This document shows positions 63,916 to 64,000 of a stretch of DNA of 64,000 nt, piece by piece. The stretch lies in assembly GCA_004431415.1 (NCBI GenBank), contig QPMI01000508.1, forward strand, positions 1 to 64,000. The letters run 5' to 3'. The stretch is from Cyanophora paradoxa (taxonomy: Eukaryota; Glaucocystophyceae; Cyanophorales; Cyanophoraceae). Made by a program: the position numbers and the translations under genes. How positions within the stretch are numbered: the stretch's first letter is position 1; the number at the start of each line of letters is the position of its first letter. Below the pieces are notes generated by a model that was given only the letters and a program-made list of their open reading frames with translations, did not search any database and was not told the origin of the DNA.

Positions 63916-64000
63916 TTTTCAAGTTTCAGACGATCGCGACGCCTAACGCCAGCGTTGAGCTGGTCGCGTCGAGCTGCAGCTGACGTCTGGCTCATGATCA

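Noticed and set aside
1-64000. rRNA or tRNA genes
   Set aside because: I read both strands for cloverleaf patterns and rRNA core sequences by eye and found none; a tRNA search program would be decisive.

Overview
The window joins two very different kinds of DNA. Positions 1 to about 26,640 are moderately AT-rich, intronless and densely packed with virus-like genes. From about 26,735 to the end the DNA is mostly GC-rich, with nuclear genes split by short introns. Several of these introns start with GC instead of GT and are C-rich or G-rich. I read it as a piece of the nuclear genome of a unicellular eukaryote, probably an alga, carrying integrated Polinton-like (Maverick/PLV-type) virus elements. 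Recognisable nuclear genes are a rhomboid protease, an SppA-type protease IV (a plastid enzyme in algae and plants), a trypsin-like protease, a Kelch/coiled-coil protein and a Kre9/KNH-like surface protein. Lineage cannot be fixed; haptophyte, cryptophyte or pelagophyte would all fit.

Virus-like part. Three replication-plus-integrase modules follow one another. Module 1 (1-6.4 kb): a PolB-like palm remnant running into an SF1 helicase with a zinc/HNH tail, a RING-like protein, integrase 1, a double DUF5710 protein, an AdoMet decarboxylase (SpeD) and a zinc protein. Module 2 (6.8-9.8 kb): a 5'-truncated second copy of the palm-helicase-HNH gene and a truncated integrase 2. Module 3 (10.3-25.5 kb): a Polinton-type protein-primed DNA polymerase B, integrase 3, a noncoding region with a nine-copy array of a 12-bp palindrome, a patatin phospholipase fused to a discoidin-like domain, a divergent 1,064-residue phage-type tail-fibre protein, three paralogous fibre/head proteins with a shared N-terminus, a small fibre-associated protein, two zinc proteins and a second SpeD. 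No major capsid protein, packaging ATPase or capsid protease is visible. The elements are therefore partial or decayed, or rely on another source for these functions. Several genes are broken by single-base shifts.

Border. A perfect 29-bp inverted repeat with a 29-nt loop (26,647-26,733) sits where composition changes.

Nuclear part. Two paralogous five-exon membrane-protein genes (26.9-28.7 and 31.2-32.9 kb) lie in a tandem duplication around a minus-strand RING-like gene. Then come a GC-rich spacer, a rhomboid gene, SppA on the opposite strand tail-to-tail with it, a proline-rich minisatellite, a trypsin-like protease gene with a retroposon in one intron, a TPR-like gene with a second retroposon fragment, the KNH-like gene (minus), the Kelch gene (plus), a long inverted repeat, a second TPR-like gene and an incomplete multi-membrane-segment gene at the right edge.

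Inferred workings: the polymerases, helicases and integrases would copy and insert the element; the fibres, heads and patatin-discoidin protein would act on a cell surface; SpeD would supply polyamine synthesis. Exon boundaries in the GC-rich half are reliable only where an entry says so.
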